From Comamonas sp. BIGb0152 (lineage in GTDB: Bacteria > Pseudomonadota > Gammaproteobacteria > Burkholderiales > Burkholderiaceae_C), in NCBI RefSeq assembly GCF_024809975.1, contig NZ_JANUDY010000001.1:496001-560000 (forward strand): DNA of 64,000 nucleotides, in the 5' to 3' direction. The translations under genes were made by a program, and so were the position numbers. Below, piece by piece: positions 28,934-39,480 of the stretch. Within the stretch, counting starts at the first letter, position 1. Each line of letters starts with the position of its first letter. Under the pieces are notes generated by a model, which worked only from the letters and a program-made list of their open reading frames with translations, did not search any database and was not told the origin of the DNA.

Positions 28934-30073
28934 TCAGTGCCCCGTCAGCACCATGTTGTCACGGTGCAGCATCTCAGGCTCACCGGTGTAGCCCAGCAAC
29001 TGCTCAAATTCTGCCGATGGCTTGCGGCACAGGCGCCGTGCTTCGGCGCTGCTGTAATTGGCCAGGCCGCGTGCCAGCTCAACGCCTTGCGGGTCGCGCA
29101 CGCCAATCACCTCGCCGCGTGAGAACTCGCCATGCACGCTGACCATGCCGATGGGCAACAGGCTCTTGCCAGCGCTGCGCAGCTTCTGCGCGGCGCCTTC
29201 GTCCACCGTGACATAGCCATGCATTTGCAAGTGGTCCATCATCCACTGCTTGCGCGCCTGGTTCTTGTGCGTGGCAGCTACCAGCAAAGTACCGATGGCC
29301 TCGCCAGCGGCCAAGCGCAGCAGCACATTCTGCTCGCGCCCCCAGGCAATCACCGTGGATGCCCCTGAGCCCGCCGCCCGCTTGGCCGCCAGGATCTTGG
29401 TGAGCATGCCGCCCTTGCCAATGCCGGAGCCCGCGCCACCGGCCATGGCTTCCAGCTTCAGATCGCCCGCTTGCGCTTCGTGCACAAACGCGGCATCGGG
29501 CTCCTTGCGCGGGTCGGCGGTGTAGAGGCCCTTCTGGTCGGTCAAAATCACCAGCGCATCGGCCTCCACCAGGTTGGCGACCAGCGCGCCCAGGGTGTCG
29601 TTGTCGCCGAACTTGATTTCGTCGTTGACGACGGTGTCGTTCTCGTTGATGACCGGCACCACGCCCAGCTGCAGCAAGGTCAGCAAGGTGACACGCGCAT
29701 TGAGGTAGCGCTCACGGTCTGCCAAGTCTGCATGGGTCAACAGCACCTGGGCACTGCCCAGGTTTTGCTCACGCAGCTTGGTCTCGTACATCTGCACCAG
29801 GCCCATCTGGCCGACAGCAGCAGCGGCCTGCAATTCATGGATCTCTTTGGGTCGCTGGGACCAGCCCAGGCGCTTCATGCCTTCGGCCACCGCGCCGCTG
29901 GAGACCATGATGACTTCGCGCTTGGCACCGCCTTCGCCATGCACCAGGGCCGCGAGCTGGCGGCTCCATTCGGTGATGGCGCCCTCATCGAGGCCCTTGC
30001 CTTCGTTGGTGACCAGGCTGGAGCCGACCTTGACCACGATGCGACGTGCGTCGCGCAGTACATTCGATGCCAT
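28934..30073 (-). CDS. proB: ProB, glutamate 5-kinase
   Basis: 379 residues from ATG 30073 ([11 protein letters not shown]); an ATG-like start 42 bp upstream adds a basic stretch not expected in the family. An amino-acid kinase domain ([54 protein letters not shown]) is followed by a C-terminal PUA domain from about residue 285. It phosphorylates glutamate, the first step of proline synthesis. It lies 87 bp after obgE on the same strand, a conserved arrangement. Confidence 0.96.
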   Translation of the reverse strand: MASNVLRDARRIVVKVGSSLVTNEGKGLDEGAITEWSRQLAALVHGEGGAKREVIMVSSGAVAEGMKRLGWSQRPKEIHELQAAAAVGQMGLVQMYETKLREQNLGSAQVLLTHADLADRERYLNARVTLLTLLQLGVVPVINENDTVVNDEIKFGDNDTLGALVANLVEADALVILTDQKGLYTADPRKEPDAAFVHEAQAGDLKLEAMAGGAGSGIGKGGMLTKILAAKRAAGSGASTVIAWGREQNVLLRLAAGEAIGTLLVAATHKNQARKQWMMDHLQMHGYVTVDEGAAQKLRSAGKSLLPIGMVSVHGEFSRGEVIGVRDPQGVELARGLANYSSAEARRLCRKPSAEFEQLLGYTGEPEMLHRDNMVLTGH

Positions 30074-30160
30074 TTTTGCTTTTCTCTGGCGTTTGCGCCC
30101 GCCTGGCGAGCGCAAGCTGCTGTCAATAAATGGGTAACCCGGGAGAGCAGGGACCGCCGA

Positions 30161-31315
<1,155 letters not shown>

Positions 31316-31390
31316 TTAATCTGCTGCAGGCAGAAGCTGCAGCCTTGCCAAAACCGCTATTGTCGCACCGGGGCGCCAAGCGGGTCGGCC

Positions 31391-31426
31391 CAAAAACACC
31401 AAAGCCCCGACTGCGCGGGGCTTTGG
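31391..31426 (-). terminator. Intrinsic terminator after rpmA
   Basis: On the minus strand the arms CCAAAGCCCCG and CGGGGCTTTGG are followed by TGTTTTT. It lies 39 bp after the rpmA stop, so obgE would need readthrough or its own promoter. Its arms recur in the hairpin at 55244-55289. Confidence 0.8.
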
Positions 31427-31464
31427 ACAAGGCCAATGAAGGCCTTTGAGACACTTGTCTTGTC

Positions 31465-31725
31465 TTAAGCAGCCTTGGTGATGCTCACCGTGTGCTTGGA
31501 CAAAGCGCCCTTGGTTTCGAACGACACGTGGCCGTCCACCAGAGCAAACAAGGTGTGGTCCTTGCCCAGACCGACATTGCTGCCGGGGTGGAACTTGGTG
31601 CCGCGTTGACGCACGATGATCGAGCCAGCGCTGATCAATTGACCACCGAAAGCCTTCACACCCAGCATTTTTGGCTTGGAATCACGTCCATTGCGCGTAG
31701 AGCCGCCGCCTTTTTTCTGTGCCAT
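31465..31725 (-). CDS. rpmA: RpmA, 50S ribosomal protein L27
   Basis: 86 residues beginning [19 protein letters not shown], the classic L27 N-terminus that reaches the peptidyl transferase centre, followed by [20 protein letters not shown]. It is downstream of rplU with 15 bp between them, the near-universal rplU-rpmA pair. Confidence 0.98.
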   Translation of the reverse strand: MAQKKGGGSTRNGRDSKPKMLGVKAFGGQLISAGSIIVRQRGTKFHPGSNVGLGKDHTLFALVDGHVSFETKGALSKHTVSITKAA

Positions 31726-31740
31726 GCTATATAGCTCCTG

Positions 31741-32052
31741 TTAAGCTGCAATCGCACCGATTTGCAGCTCGGTGAACTGCTGGCGATGGCCTTGGCGCTT
31801 TTGATAGTGCTTACGACGACGCATTTTGAAAATGCGCACTTTGTCGTGCTTGCCGTGGGCTACTACCGTAACCGTCACAGTTGCTCCGGACACCAAGGGC
31901 GTACCAACCTTCAACTCTGCGCCGTCGCCGACTGCCAGAACCTGGTCGATCACGATTTCTTGGCCTACGTCCGCAGCGATCTGTTCTACCTTGATTTTTT
32001 CGCCGGAAGCAACACGATACTGTTTGCCACCGGTTTTTATGACCGCGTACAT
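31741..32052 (-). CDS. rplU: RplU, 50S ribosomal protein L21
   Basis: 103 residues starting [20 protein letters not shown] at ATG 32052. The reading frame stays open far upstream, antisense to ispB, but the L21 start is unmistakable and a good promoter lies just before it. The C-terminal block [18 protein letters not shown] is typical. It binds 23S rRNA in the large subunit. Confidence 0.98.
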   Translation of the reverse strand: MYAVIKTGGKQYRVASGEKIKVEQIAADVGQEIVIDQVLAVGDGAELKVGTPLVSGATVTVTVVAHGKHDKVRIFKMRRRKHYQKRQGHRQQFTELQIGAIAA

Positions 32053-32105
32053 AAGAACCTCTAAAAAGGGGATAGTCTCACAAAGAAATTTCGCAAGAGC
32101 CAAAT

Positions 32106-32134
32106 ATTGTAGCACAGGGCCTTGAAGCACGCAA
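32106..32134 (-). promoter_or_regulatory. rplU-rpmA promoter
   Basis: On the minus strand, TTGCGT (32134-32129), a 17-base spacer, then TACAAT (32111-32106). The leader to the rplU ATG would be about 45-50 bases. Confidence 0.65.
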
Positions 32135-32228
32135 ACTCCACGAGCTTTTGCACCACAACGGCGCCGCAGAAGGCGCATCCCCCAGGCGGACAAGCGGGCA
32201 TGTGCGCAAGGGGCGCTGCTCTCGTTTC

Positions 32229-32234
32229 TATAAT
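32229..32234 (+). promoter_or_regulatory. Candidate ispB -10 element
   Basis: A perfect TATAAT 31 bases before the ispB start codon. No good -35 is seen at 16-18 bases upstream. Confidence 0.45.
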
Positions 32235-32265
32235 GCGGTATCCATAAAATGCCGAGATAGCCGCC

Positions 32266-33252
32266 TTGTCCGAGTCCAACACTCCCAACCCGTCCAACCC
32301 TTTGAGCCTCGTCGCTGGCGATATGCGACAGGTTGACGCCGTGATTGCCAGGCGCCTGAGCTCCTCCGTACCGCTGATTGGCGAGGTCTCGCACTACATC
32401 ATCTCGGCCGGAGGCAAGCGTTTGCGCCCGGCGCTGCTGCTGCTGGTGGCGGGTGCGCTGGAGTACCGGGGTGAGCAGCATTTCAACCTGGCGGCGGTGG
32501 TCGAGTTCATCCATACCGCCACCTTGCTGCACGACGATGTGGTCGACGAATCCACCATGCGGCGCGGAAAACCCACTGCCAACGAGAGCTTTGGCAACGC
32601 GGCCAGTGTGCTCGTCGGGGATTTTCTGCACTCCCGCGCTTTCCAGATGATGGTCGATGCCGACAGCATGCGCGTCATGCAGATTCTGTCGGAGGCGACA
32701 AACATCATCGCCGAGGGCGAGGTGCAGCAGCTGATCAACACGCATAACGTAGACCTGGATGAAGCGGGCTATCTCGCCGTCATACGCTCCAAGACCGCCA
32801 AGCTGTTTGAGGCCAGTGCCCGCCTCGCGGCCGTGCTGACCGACGCGCCTGCAGATCTGGAAGAGGCCTGCGCCAACTATGGGCGCTCGCTGGGCACCGC
32901 CTTTCAGGTGATCGACGATGCGCTGGACTACGACGGCGACACCACGGTGATGGGTAAGAATATTGGCGATGATTTGCGCGAAGGCAAAGTCACCCTGCCT
33001 TTGATCATTGCCATGCAGCGCGCCAAAGCGCAAGATCGGCAGATGATTGTCGACGCCATCGAACAAGGCTCCACACCGCACATGGCCGATATCGTACAGG
33101 TCGTCAAGGACACCGGTTCGCTGGAGGCGACCCGGGCAGCCGCTGCGCTGCAGGCCCAGGAGGCCATCGATTGCCTCGCCTTGCTGCCCCGCAATGCCTA
33201 CACCCAGGCGCTGAACACCTTGGCATCGCAATTGCTGGATCGCCGAGAGTAA
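32266..33252 (+). CDS. ispB: IspB, all-trans polyprenyl (octaprenyl) diphosphate synthase
   Basis: 328 residues from a TTG start at 32266 (MSESNTP); the next in-frame ATG ([11 protein letters not shown], residue 20) would give a shorter but still plausible protein. Aspartate-rich motif 1 is DDVVDE at 90-95, motif 2 DDALDYDGD near 218, and the GGKRLRP motif lies at 49-55. It makes the ubiquinone side chain; chain length cannot be set from sequence by eye, octaprenyl being usual in this order. A clear intrinsic terminator follows. Confidence 0.93.
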   Translation: MSESNTPNPSNPLSLVAGDMRQVDAVIARRLSSSVPLIGEVSHYIISAGGKRLRPALLLLVAGALEYRGEQHFNLAAVVEFIHTATLLHDDVVDESTMRRGKPTANESFGNAASVLVGDFLHSRAFQMMVDADSMRVMQILSEATNIIAEGEVQQLINTHNVDLDEAGYLAVIRSKTAKLFEASARLAAVLTDAPADLEEACANYGRSLGTAFQVIDDALDYDGDTTVMGKNIGDDLREGKVTLPLIIAMQRAKAQDRQMIVDAIEQGSTPHMADIVQVVKDTGSLEATRAAAALQAQEAIDCLALLPRNAYTQALNTLASQLLDRRE

Positions 33253-33268
33253 CGCCCTCAGCGGCCAT

Positions 33269-33290
33269 GCACAGACGGGACTGTCTGTGC
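33269..33290. repeat. 8-bp-arm inverted repeat after ispB
   Basis: Arms GCACAGAC and GTCTGTGC with a 6-base loop, 16 bp after the ispB stop. No T-run follows directly; the true terminator begins nine bases later. Confidence 0.6.
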
Positions 33291-33298
33291 CGACTGTC

Positions 33299-33340
33299 GC
33301 GCATCCACTGCAGTTGCACTGCTGCAGGGCGCATTTTTTT
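33299..33340 (+). terminator. Intrinsic terminator after ispB
   Basis: Nested arms GCGC/GCGC and CTGCAG/CTGCAG with an 8-base loop, followed by A and seven T. It isolates ispB from the pil operon, whose promoter must lie between 33341 and 33414. Confidence 0.78.
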
Positions 33341-33414
33341 GTTAAATCTCCGAACAACTGCTACAGTTTGCCGGATTACGCAGCGAGGCTATCGACGATA
33401 GGCGTCCCCTTTAC

Positions 33415-35145
33415 ATGCCTGACATCAACACCCCCCAAAAAGCCGTCGCCCTTCCCGGTATCGCCAGAGCCCTGGTTGCCAGTGGAAAGCTTCCCGTTGC
33501 CAAGGCTGAGGCCCTGTACGCCACCAGCCTCAAAAGCAAGAACAGCTTTATTGGCGAGCTGGTAGCGAGCGGTGCCGTCTCCAGCAGTGATGTTGCCAGC
33601 ATCATCTCCACCGTCTATGGCGCTCCCATGGTCGATCTCGATGCCATCGACCTGAGCAAATTGGCCACGGGCCTGCTCGATACTAAGCTGGCACTGACCA
33701 ACAAGATCATTCCGCTGGCCAAGCGTGGCAACCGCCTGGTCGTGGTCACCGCCGACCCGACCGACCATTCGGTGGCCGAGCAGATCAAGTTCTCCACCCA
33801 ACTGAGCGTGGACTGGGTGATCGCCGAACATGCCAAGCTGATCAAGGCGCTGGAGTCGGTGGCCAAAAAGGGCGGCGACAACATCCAGGACATGATCACC
33901 GGCGATGTCAATCTCAATGAGTTCGAGATTGACGATGAATCGGTGAACACGGATAGCAACAGCGACGAGACCGAAGTCGAAGACGCGCCTATCGTCAAGT
34001 TTTTGCAAAAGATGCTGATTGACGCGTTCAATGCGCGCGCATCCGACTTGCACTTCGAGCCTTACGAACACCAGTACCGCATCCGTTTTCGCATCGACGG
34101 CGAGTTGCGCGAAATTGCCTCGCCCCCACCCGCCATCAAGGACAAGCTGGCCTCGCGCATCAAGGTGATCTCGCGCCTGGACATCTCCGAAAAGCGCGTG
34201 CCCCAGGATGGACGCATGAAGCTCAAGATCGGCGCCGATCGCGTGATCGACTTCCGGGTCAGCACCTTGCCCACCTTGTTTGGCGAGAAAATCGTGATCC
34301 GTATTCTCGACCCCAGCAGCGCCAAGCTGGGTATCGATGCGCTGGGCTACGAGCCCGAAGAGAAGGCGCGCCTGCTCAGCGCCATCAAGCGGCCCTACGG
34401 CATGATTCTGGTCACTGGGCCCACGGGTTCGGGCAAGACCGTGTCGCTCTATACCTGCCTGAACATTCTCAATACGCCAGCGGTCAACATTGCCACCGCT
34501 GAAGACCCGTCTGAAATCAACCTGCCAGGGGTCAACCAGGTCAACGTCAACGAAAAGGCCGGCCTGACCTTTGCCACCGCGCTCAAATCCTTTCTGCGCC
34601 AGGATCCCGACATCATCATGGTCGGTGAAATCCGGGATCTGGAGACGGCCGACATCGCCATCAAGGCCGCGCAGACCGGCCACTTGGTGCTGTCCACCCT
34701 GCACACCAACGATGCACCCACGACATTGACGCGTATGCGCAATATGGGCATTGCGCCATTCAATATCGCCTCCAGCGTGATCCTGATCACCGCGCAGCGC
34801 TTGGCGCGCAAGCTCTGCCCCATCTGCAAGCGGCCCACCGAGATTCCGCATGAGGCCCTGCTAGAGGCCGGATTCAAGGAAGAAGAGCTGGACGGTACCT
34901 GGATGCCTTACGAGGCGGTGGGCTGCGATGCCTGCAACAACGGCTACAAGGGGCGTTTGGGCATTTACCAGGTGATGCCCATCTCCGAAGAAACACAGCG
35001 CATCATCTTGCGCGATGGCAGCGCACTGGAAATCGCGGAACAGGCCAGCATAGAAAATGTTCGCTCCTTGCGCGCATCCGGCCTGCACAAGGTCAAAAAG
35101 GGACTGACCTCACTGGAAGAGGTCTTAGCCGTCACCAACGAATAA
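33415..35145 (+). CDS. pilB: PilB, type IV pilus assembly ATPase
   Basis: 576 residues. An N-terminal MshEN-type domain (about 1-150) precedes the secretion ATPase domain. Walker A is GPTGSGKTVSLY near 342, the Asp box ATAEDPSEINLPG, Walker B DPDIIMVGEIRDLETAD, and the zinc tetracysteine CPIC plus CDACNNGYKGR near 465-510. It powers pilin polymerisation at the inner membrane. It starts the pilB-pilC-pilD-coaE-zapD run, a classic arrangement in beta- and gammaproteobacteria. Confidence 0.96.
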   Translation: MPDINTPQKAVALPGIARALVASGKLPVAKAEALYATSLKSKNSFIGELVASGAVSSSDVASIISTVYGAPMVDLDAIDLSKLATGLLDTKLALTNKIIPLAKRGNRLVVVTADPTDHSVAEQIKFSTQLSVDWVIAEHAKLIKALESVAKKGGDNIQDMITGDVNLNEFEIDDESVNTDSNSDETEVEDAPIVKFLQKMLIDAFNARASDLHFEPYEHQYRIRFRIDGELREIASPPPAIKDKLASRIKVISRLDISEKRVPQDGRMKLKIGADRVIDFRVSTLPTLFGEKIVIRILDPSSAKLGIDALGYEPEEKARLLSAIKRPYGMILVTGPTGSGKTVSLYTCLNILNTPAVNIATAEDPSEINLPGVNQVNVNEKAGLTFATALKSFLRQDPDIIMVGEIRDLETADIAIKAAQTGHLVLSTLHTNDAPTTLTRMRNMGIAPFNIASSVILITAQRLARKLCPICKRPTEIPHEALLEAGFKEEELDGTWMPYEAVGCDACNNGYKGRLGIYQVMPISEETQRIILRDGSALEIAEQASIENVRSLRASGLHKVKKGLTSLEEVLAVTNE

Positions 35146-35165
35146 AGCAACGAGGGCAGGGATAA

Positions 35166-36386
35166 ATGGCAACCACAGTCAATAAGAAAACATCGAACGA
35201 AGCCGTTTATGAGTGGGAAGGCAAGGACCGCAACGGCAAGATCGTGCGCGGCGAATCCCGCGCGGGCGGCGAAAACCAGGTCATCGCATCCTTGCGCCGG
35301 CAGGGCATTTTGCCGTCCAAGATCAAAAAGCGCCGCATGCGCTCGGGCAAGCGCATCAAGCCCAAAGACATTGCCTTGTTCACGCGCCAGCTGGCCACCA
35401 TGATGAAGGCGGGTGTGCCGCTGCTGCAGGCTTTTGACATCGTCGGCCGGGGCAGCACCAACCCCAGCGTGACCAAGCTGCTCAACGATGTGCGCAGCGA
35501 TGTGGAATCGGGCTCGTCGCTGAGCACCGCTTTCCGCCGCCACCCCATCTACTTCAACGCGCTGTATTGCAACTTGGTGGAGGCCGGTGAAGCGGCCGGT
35601 ATTTTGGAAGGCCTGCTCGACCGCCTGGCCACCTACATGGAAAAGACCGAGGCCATCAAGAGCAAGATCCGCTCGGCCCTGATGTACCCGACCTCGGTGG
35701 TGATCGTGGCCTTTGTCGTGGTGGCCATCATCATGATCTTTGTGATCCCGGCTTTTAAGGATGTGTTCTCCTCGTTCGGCGCCGATCTGCCCGGCCCCAC
35801 CTTGATCGTGATGGCCATCAGCGAGTTCTTTGTGAGCTACTGGTACCTGATCTTCTTTGGCATTGGCGGCAGCATCTACTTCTTTTTGCAGGCCTGGAAG
35901 CGCAGCGAGAAAATGCAGCGCACGATGGACCGCTGGCTGCTGAAGGTCCCTATCTTTGGCCCCTTGATTGAAAAATCCTGCGTCGCACGCTGGACGCGCA
36001 CCCTGTCGACCATGTTTGCGGCCGGTGTGCCGCTGGTTGAAGCCCTGGATTCGGTGGGCGGTGCCTCCGGCAATGCGGTGTTTGCGGTGGCTACCGAGAA
36101 GATCCAGCAGCAGGTGTCGACCGGCACCAGCCTCACAGTTGCGATGTCCGACGCCAATGTCTTCCCCTCGATGGTGCTGCAGATGTGTGCCATTGGTGAG
36201 GAATCGGGCTCGATCGACCACATGCTGGGCAAGGCGGCCGACTTTTACGAAGCCGAAGTGGATGAGGCCGTCGCCGGCCTGTCCAGCCTGATGGAGCCCA
36301 TCATCATCGTGTTCCTGGGCACGATCATTGGCGGCATTGTGGTATCCATGTACCTGCCTATTTTCAAGCTCGGCCAGGTGGTTTAA
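35166..36386 (+). CDS. pilC: PilC, type IV pilus inner-membrane platform protein
   Basis: 406 residues with two GspF domains (about 68-190 and 270-393). Family blocks are FTRQLATMMKAGVPLLQAFD, VVEAGEAAGILEGLL-like NLVEAGEAAGILEGLLDRLA, and EESGSIDHMLGKAADFYE. Three hydrophobic spans are visible, including VVIVAFVVVAIIMIFVIPAF. It couples PilB to pilin extraction and assembly. It lies 20 bp after pilB and two bases before pilD. Confidence 0.96.
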   Translation: MATTVNKKTSNEAVYEWEGKDRNGKIVRGESRAGGENQVIASLRRQGILPSKIKKRRMRSGKRIKPKDIALFTRQLATMMKAGVPLLQAFDIVGRGSTNPSVTKLLNDVRSDVESGSSLSTAFRRHPIYFNALYCNLVEAGEAAGILEGLLDRLATYMEKTEAIKSKIRSALMYPTSVVIVAFVVVAIIMIFVIPAFKDVFSSFGADLPGPTLIVMAISEFFVSYWYLIFFGIGGSIYFFLQAWKRSEKMQRTMDRWLLKVPIFGPLIEKSCVARWTRTLSTMFAAGVPLVEALDSVGGASGNAVFAVATEKIQQQVSTGTSLTVAMSDANVFPSMVLQMCAIGEESGSIDHMLGKAADFYEAEVDEAVAGLSSLMEPIIIVFLGTIIGGIVVSMYLPIFKLGQVV

Positions 36387-36388
36387 GC

Positions 36389-37264
36389 ATGTCCGAAGCG
36401 CAATTGAACACAGGGCTGTTTGCCCTGCTCGGTCTGCTGGTCGGCAGCTTTTTGAATGTGGTCGTACACCGCCTGCCGCTGATGCTGGAGCGCCAATGGC
36501 GGCGCGACGCCCAGGACATGCTGGCAGCGGCGGACAGCACGCAAGCTCCTGAATCTGACACGCCGCCGGAGGCCAAAGCGGATCGCTTCAACCTCTGGAC
36601 TCCCGCCTCGCGCTGCCCGCATTGCAGCCACCAGATTCGCTGGTATGAGAATGTGCCGGTGATCAGCTGGCTGTTTCTGCGTGGCCGTTGCAGCCAATGC
36701 AGTGCGCGCATCTCCGCCCGCTACCCAGTTGTTGAAATCGCCAACAGCCTGCTCTGGGCCTATTGCATCCACCGCTGGGGCCTGGGCGCTACGGGCATGG
36801 CCTGGTGCTTTTTTGCCTCGGTACTGCTGACGGCAGCCCTGATCGACTGGGACACGACCCTGCTGCCCGATGACCTCACCCTGCCCTTGCTCTGGGCAGG
36901 CCTGCTGTGCAGCGCCATGGGCTGGATTGACGTATCCCTCAAGGACTCGCTGTTTGGTGCAGCGATCGGTTATCTGTCGCTGTGGCTGATTTACTGGGCC
37001 TTCAAATTGCTGACGGGCAAGGAAGGCATGGGCTATGGCGACTTCAAGCTGCTGGCCGCGCTGGGCGCCTGGTTTGGCTGGCAAGCACTGATACCTATCG
37101 CATTGTTCTCCTCCGTCGTGGGTGCGGTCATCGGCATTGCGATGAAGATCTTCTCGAACCTGCGCGAAGGCGGCTACATCCCCTTTGGCCCCTTTTTGGC
37201 GGGCGCCGGGTTTTTGGTGATGTGGTTCGGCTCCGGCATTGTCGACCGCTTGTTGCAGCCCTGA
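36389..37264 (+). CDS. pilD: PilD, prepilin peptidase and N-methyltransferase
   Basis: 291 residues. An N-terminal domain carries the zinc-type cysteines C76, C79, C101 and C104 (RCPHC and RCSQC). The catalytic aspartates are in LIDWDTTLLPDDLTL and GYGDFKLLAALGAW. Eight or so membrane spans are expected. It cleaves prepilin leaders and methylates the new N-terminus. The insert MLAAADSTQAPESDTPPEA before the cysteine domain is longer than in many homologues. The coaE ATG begins one base after its stop. Confidence 0.96.
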   Translation: MSEAQLNTGLFALLGLLVGSFLNVVVHRLPLMLERQWRRDAQDMLAAADSTQAPESDTPPEAKADRFNLWTPASRCPHCSHQIRWYENVPVISWLFLRGRCSQCSARISARYPVVEIANSLLWAYCIHRWGLGATGMAWCFFASVLLTAALIDWDTTLLPDDLTLPLLWAGLLCSAMGWIDVSLKDSLFGAAIGYLSLWLIYWAFKLLTGKEGMGYGDFKLLAALGAWFGWQALIPIALFSSVVGAVIGIAMKIFSNLREGGYIPFGPFLAGAGFLVMWFGSGIVDRLLQP

Positions 37265-37265
37265 T

Positions 37266-37895
37266 ATGCGACCGCGCATTGGCATCACCGGCGGAATCGG
37301 CAGCGGCAAAAGCACGGTGGCGCAAAGCTTTGCGCAGTGGGGCTGCCACGTGATCGATGCCGACCAGATTGCCCGCAGCCTGACCCTGGCGGGCGGCGCA
37401 GGCATCAGCCCGATTGCAGCGCAGATGGGCGCTCACTTCATCAATGCCGATGGCGCACTGGACCGCGCACAGATGCGAGAGGCCGCCTTTCGCGATCCCG
37501 CCTTCAAGGCCCAGCTCGAAGGCATCCTGCATCCGCTGATTCGCCAGCACATCGACCAGCAGTACCAGTACGCCAGCAGCAATACCGATGCACCGCTGGT
37601 GATCTTTGACATCCCGCTGCTGGCCGAATCCAGCCAATGGAGCGCGCGCTTGGACCAGGTGATTGTGGTGGACTGCCTGGAGCGCACCCAGATCGCGCGC
37701 GTGCAGCAGCGCAACCAGTTGCCCGAGTCGGCTATCGAGGCCATCATGGCGCAGCAGGCCAGCCGCTTGCAGCGGCTGCGCAAAGCCGACTGGGTGCTTT
37801 GGAATGAAACGCTGTCGTTACAAGCGCTAGGCGATGAAGTATTCGACCTATACAATCGATTGATAGCCAACTTCCGCTCTCGCCAGCCTCACTGA
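37266..37895 (+). CDS. coaE: CoaE, dephospho-CoA kinase
   Basis: 209 residues from ATG 37266; an upstream in-frame start lies within pilD. The P-loop GITGGIGSGKST is at about 6-17, followed by VIDADQIAR and the family block FDIPLLAESSQW. It catalyses the last step of coenzyme A synthesis. It is packed between pilD (one base) and zapD (three bases), indicating co-transcription. Confidence 0.95.
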   Translation: MRPRIGITGGIGSGKSTVAQSFAQWGCHVIDADQIARSLTLAGGAGISPIAAQMGAHFINADGALDRAQMREAAFRDPAFKAQLEGILHPLIRQHIDQQYQYASSNTDAPLVIFDIPLLAESSQWSARLDQVIVVDCLERTQIARVQQRNQLPESAIEAIMAQQASRLQRLRKADWVLWNETLSLQALGDEVFDLYNRLIANFRSRQPH

Positions 37896-37898
37896 TCC

Positions 37899-38654
37899 GT
37901 GATCATTTACGAGTACCCCTTCAACGAACGTGTGCGAGCCTATCTCCGCCTGGAGTATTTGCTGCGCCGGCTTGACGTACTCCTGCAGCGCGACACGGAC
38001 ATCGACCACCACTTTGCCATCACCACCTTGTTCGAGGTGATGGACGTGGCTTCCCGCAGCGATCTCAAGACCGACCTGCTCAAGGACCTGGAGCGCCAGC
38101 GCCAGCAGTTCAACGCCTACCGCGACAACCCGATGATTGCCGTCGATATGCTGGACAAGGTCATTGTCCAGATCGACACGGCCCATGCCCAGTTGCGTGC
38201 CCAAAATGGCAAACCCAGCCAGTTGCTGATCGAGAATGAATGGCTGATGGCCATCCGCAACCGCACCGGCATCCCTGGTGGCACCTGCACCTTTGACCTG
38301 CCCAGCTACCATGCCTGGTTGCATGCCGACAGCAGCAGCCGCAGAGCCGACCTGCAAGGCTGGACGGCCTCGTTTGCCCCCCTGGCCAGCGCCCTCATCT
38401 TGCTGCTGCGGCTGTTTCGTGATGCCGGCGCGCCGCAACGCATTGCGACCGTGCGCGGCCAGTTCCAGCAGAACCTGCCCCAAGGCCGCATCTACCAGCT
38501 GCTGCGCCTCAAGATGGATCCGAGCGCCAACCTGGTGCCCGAGATCAGCGGCAACCGGCTGATGATCTCGATCCGCATGCTGCAAAAGACCGAAAACGGC
38601 CAGTTGGGCCTGACCACGCAGGACGGCCAATACGAGATGGTTCTCTGCGCTTAA
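37899..38654 (+). CDS. zapD: ZapD, FtsZ-associated cell division protein
   Basis: 251 residues from a GTG start three bases after coaE. The N-terminal segment IIYEYPFNERVRAYLRLEYL and CTFDLPSYHAWLH in the middle are typical of the family (DUF1342). ZapD crosslinks FtsZ filaments at the division ring. coaE-zapD-yacG is the same order as in E. coli. Confidence 0.94.
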   Translation: MIIYEYPFNERVRAYLRLEYLLRRLDVLLQRDTDIDHHFAITTLFEVMDVASRSDLKTDLLKDLERQRQQFNAYRDNPMIAVDMLDKVIVQIDTAHAQLRAQNGKPSQLLIENEWLMAIRNRTGIPGGTCTFDLPSYHAWLHADSSSRRADLQGWTASFAPLASALILLLRLFRDAGAPQRIATVRGQFQQNLPQGRIYQLLRLKMDPSANLVPEISGNRLMISIRMLQKTENGQLGLTTQDGQYEMVLCA

Positions 38655-38709
38655 GCGCCTACATGCCTGACGCATCGGGCGGCAAGCCAAGCCGCCCTAC
38701 AATAGCCCG

Positions 38710-38922
38710 ATGAGTTCTTCCGCAGATACAGCACTCCCCAGCATCCAGTGCCCCCAGTGCGCTGGGCCATCCAGCTTTGCACGCAGCAACCGGTTTCGCC
38801 CCTTTTGCAGCGAGCGTTGCAAGCTCATTGACCTGGGCGCCTGGGGCAATGAGGATTTTCGGGTGCCCGCACAATCCCCGCCGCTGGACCAGCCCTACGG
38901 CGATCCCCGCCTCGAAGACTGA
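38710..38922 (+). CDS. yacG: YacG, DNA gyrase inhibitor (zinc protein)
   Basis: 70 residues. Four zinc-binding cysteines are at 14, 17, 33 and 37 (CPQC, and CSERCKLIDLGAW). The family binds GyrB and inhibits gyrase. It follows zapD by 55 bp and is convergent with the NUDIX gene. Confidence 0.93.
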   Translation: MSSSADTALPSIQCPQCAGPSSFARSNRFRPFCSERCKLIDLGAWGNEDFRVPAQSPPLDQPYGDPRLED

Positions 38923-38944
38923 AAACACAGCACCTGGTGTCAGC

Positions 38945-38964
38945 GCAGCACCCGTGGGTGCTGC
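38945..38964. terminator. Hairpin between convergent yacG and NUDIX genes
   Basis: Perfect arms GCAGCACCC and GGGTGCTGC with a 2-base centre. There is no T-run on either strand, so it may only stabilise or pause. Confidence 0.5.
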
Positions 38965-38969
38965 CCCGC

Positions 38970-39443
38970 TTATTTCATGGCAGCTTGCGCCGCTTGCACA
39001 TAGGCGTCCGCATCAAAAGGCAGGCCGCGCTCCTCGCTCAGCCATTGCAGCACCGGGAATGAGCCCTCCAGCACCGGACTCACCGTCAGCGGCAATTGCT
39101 GCCAGGACATCTGCTGGCCTTCACGCATTTCAAAATCTCCCGACCACTGCGTCACCTTGCACCAGTGCAGGCGCACCAGCGCATGGCTGTAGTTGTGCTC
39201 GGTCACCTTCCAGGCAATGCAGTTGTCGATGCGGATGCCCAGCTCTTCGATCAGTTCGCGGCGCAGCGCCTCTTCCACGCTCTCGCCCGCCTCCAGCTTG
39301 CCACCGGGGAACTCCCACCAGCCCGCACGCGGTTTGCCCATGGGGCGGCTTGTAATCAGCAGGGCATTGTCGCTTTCGCGGATCAGCACCCCCACCGCTA
39401 CGTCGGTGTAGCTGCGGGTCTCGGTCGTTTCAGTCTGGCTCAT
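38970..39443 (-). CDS. NUDIX hydrolase, MutT-like (8-oxo-dGTP diphosphatase type)
   Basis: 157 residues. The Nudix box is at about 48-70 (GGKLEAGESVEEAL, then REL and EELG) after WWEFP, as in MutT. VAVGVLIRESDNALLITSRP starts the fold. MutT removes oxidised dGTP from the nucleotide pool; whether this is the true MutT cannot be proved by eye. It follows the DUF815 ATPase gene after 37 bp on the same strand. Confidence 0.9.
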   Translation of the reverse strand: MSQTETTETRSYTDVAVGVLIRESDNALLITSRPMGKPRAGWWEFPGGKLEAGESVEEALRRELIEELGIRIDNCIAWKVTEHNYSHALVRLHWCKVTQWSGDFEMREGQQMSWQQLPLTVSPVLEGSFPVLQWLSEERGLPFDADAYVQAAQAAMK

Positions 39444-39480
39444 AGGTCATCGGTGGCTGCCAAGCAGCAGCCCTTTTTCT

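Noticed and set aside
31741-33357. 538-codon frame that extends rplU upstream across ispB
   Set aside because: L21 starts at 32052 with its canonical N-terminus and a promoter just upstream; the rest is antisense to ispB.
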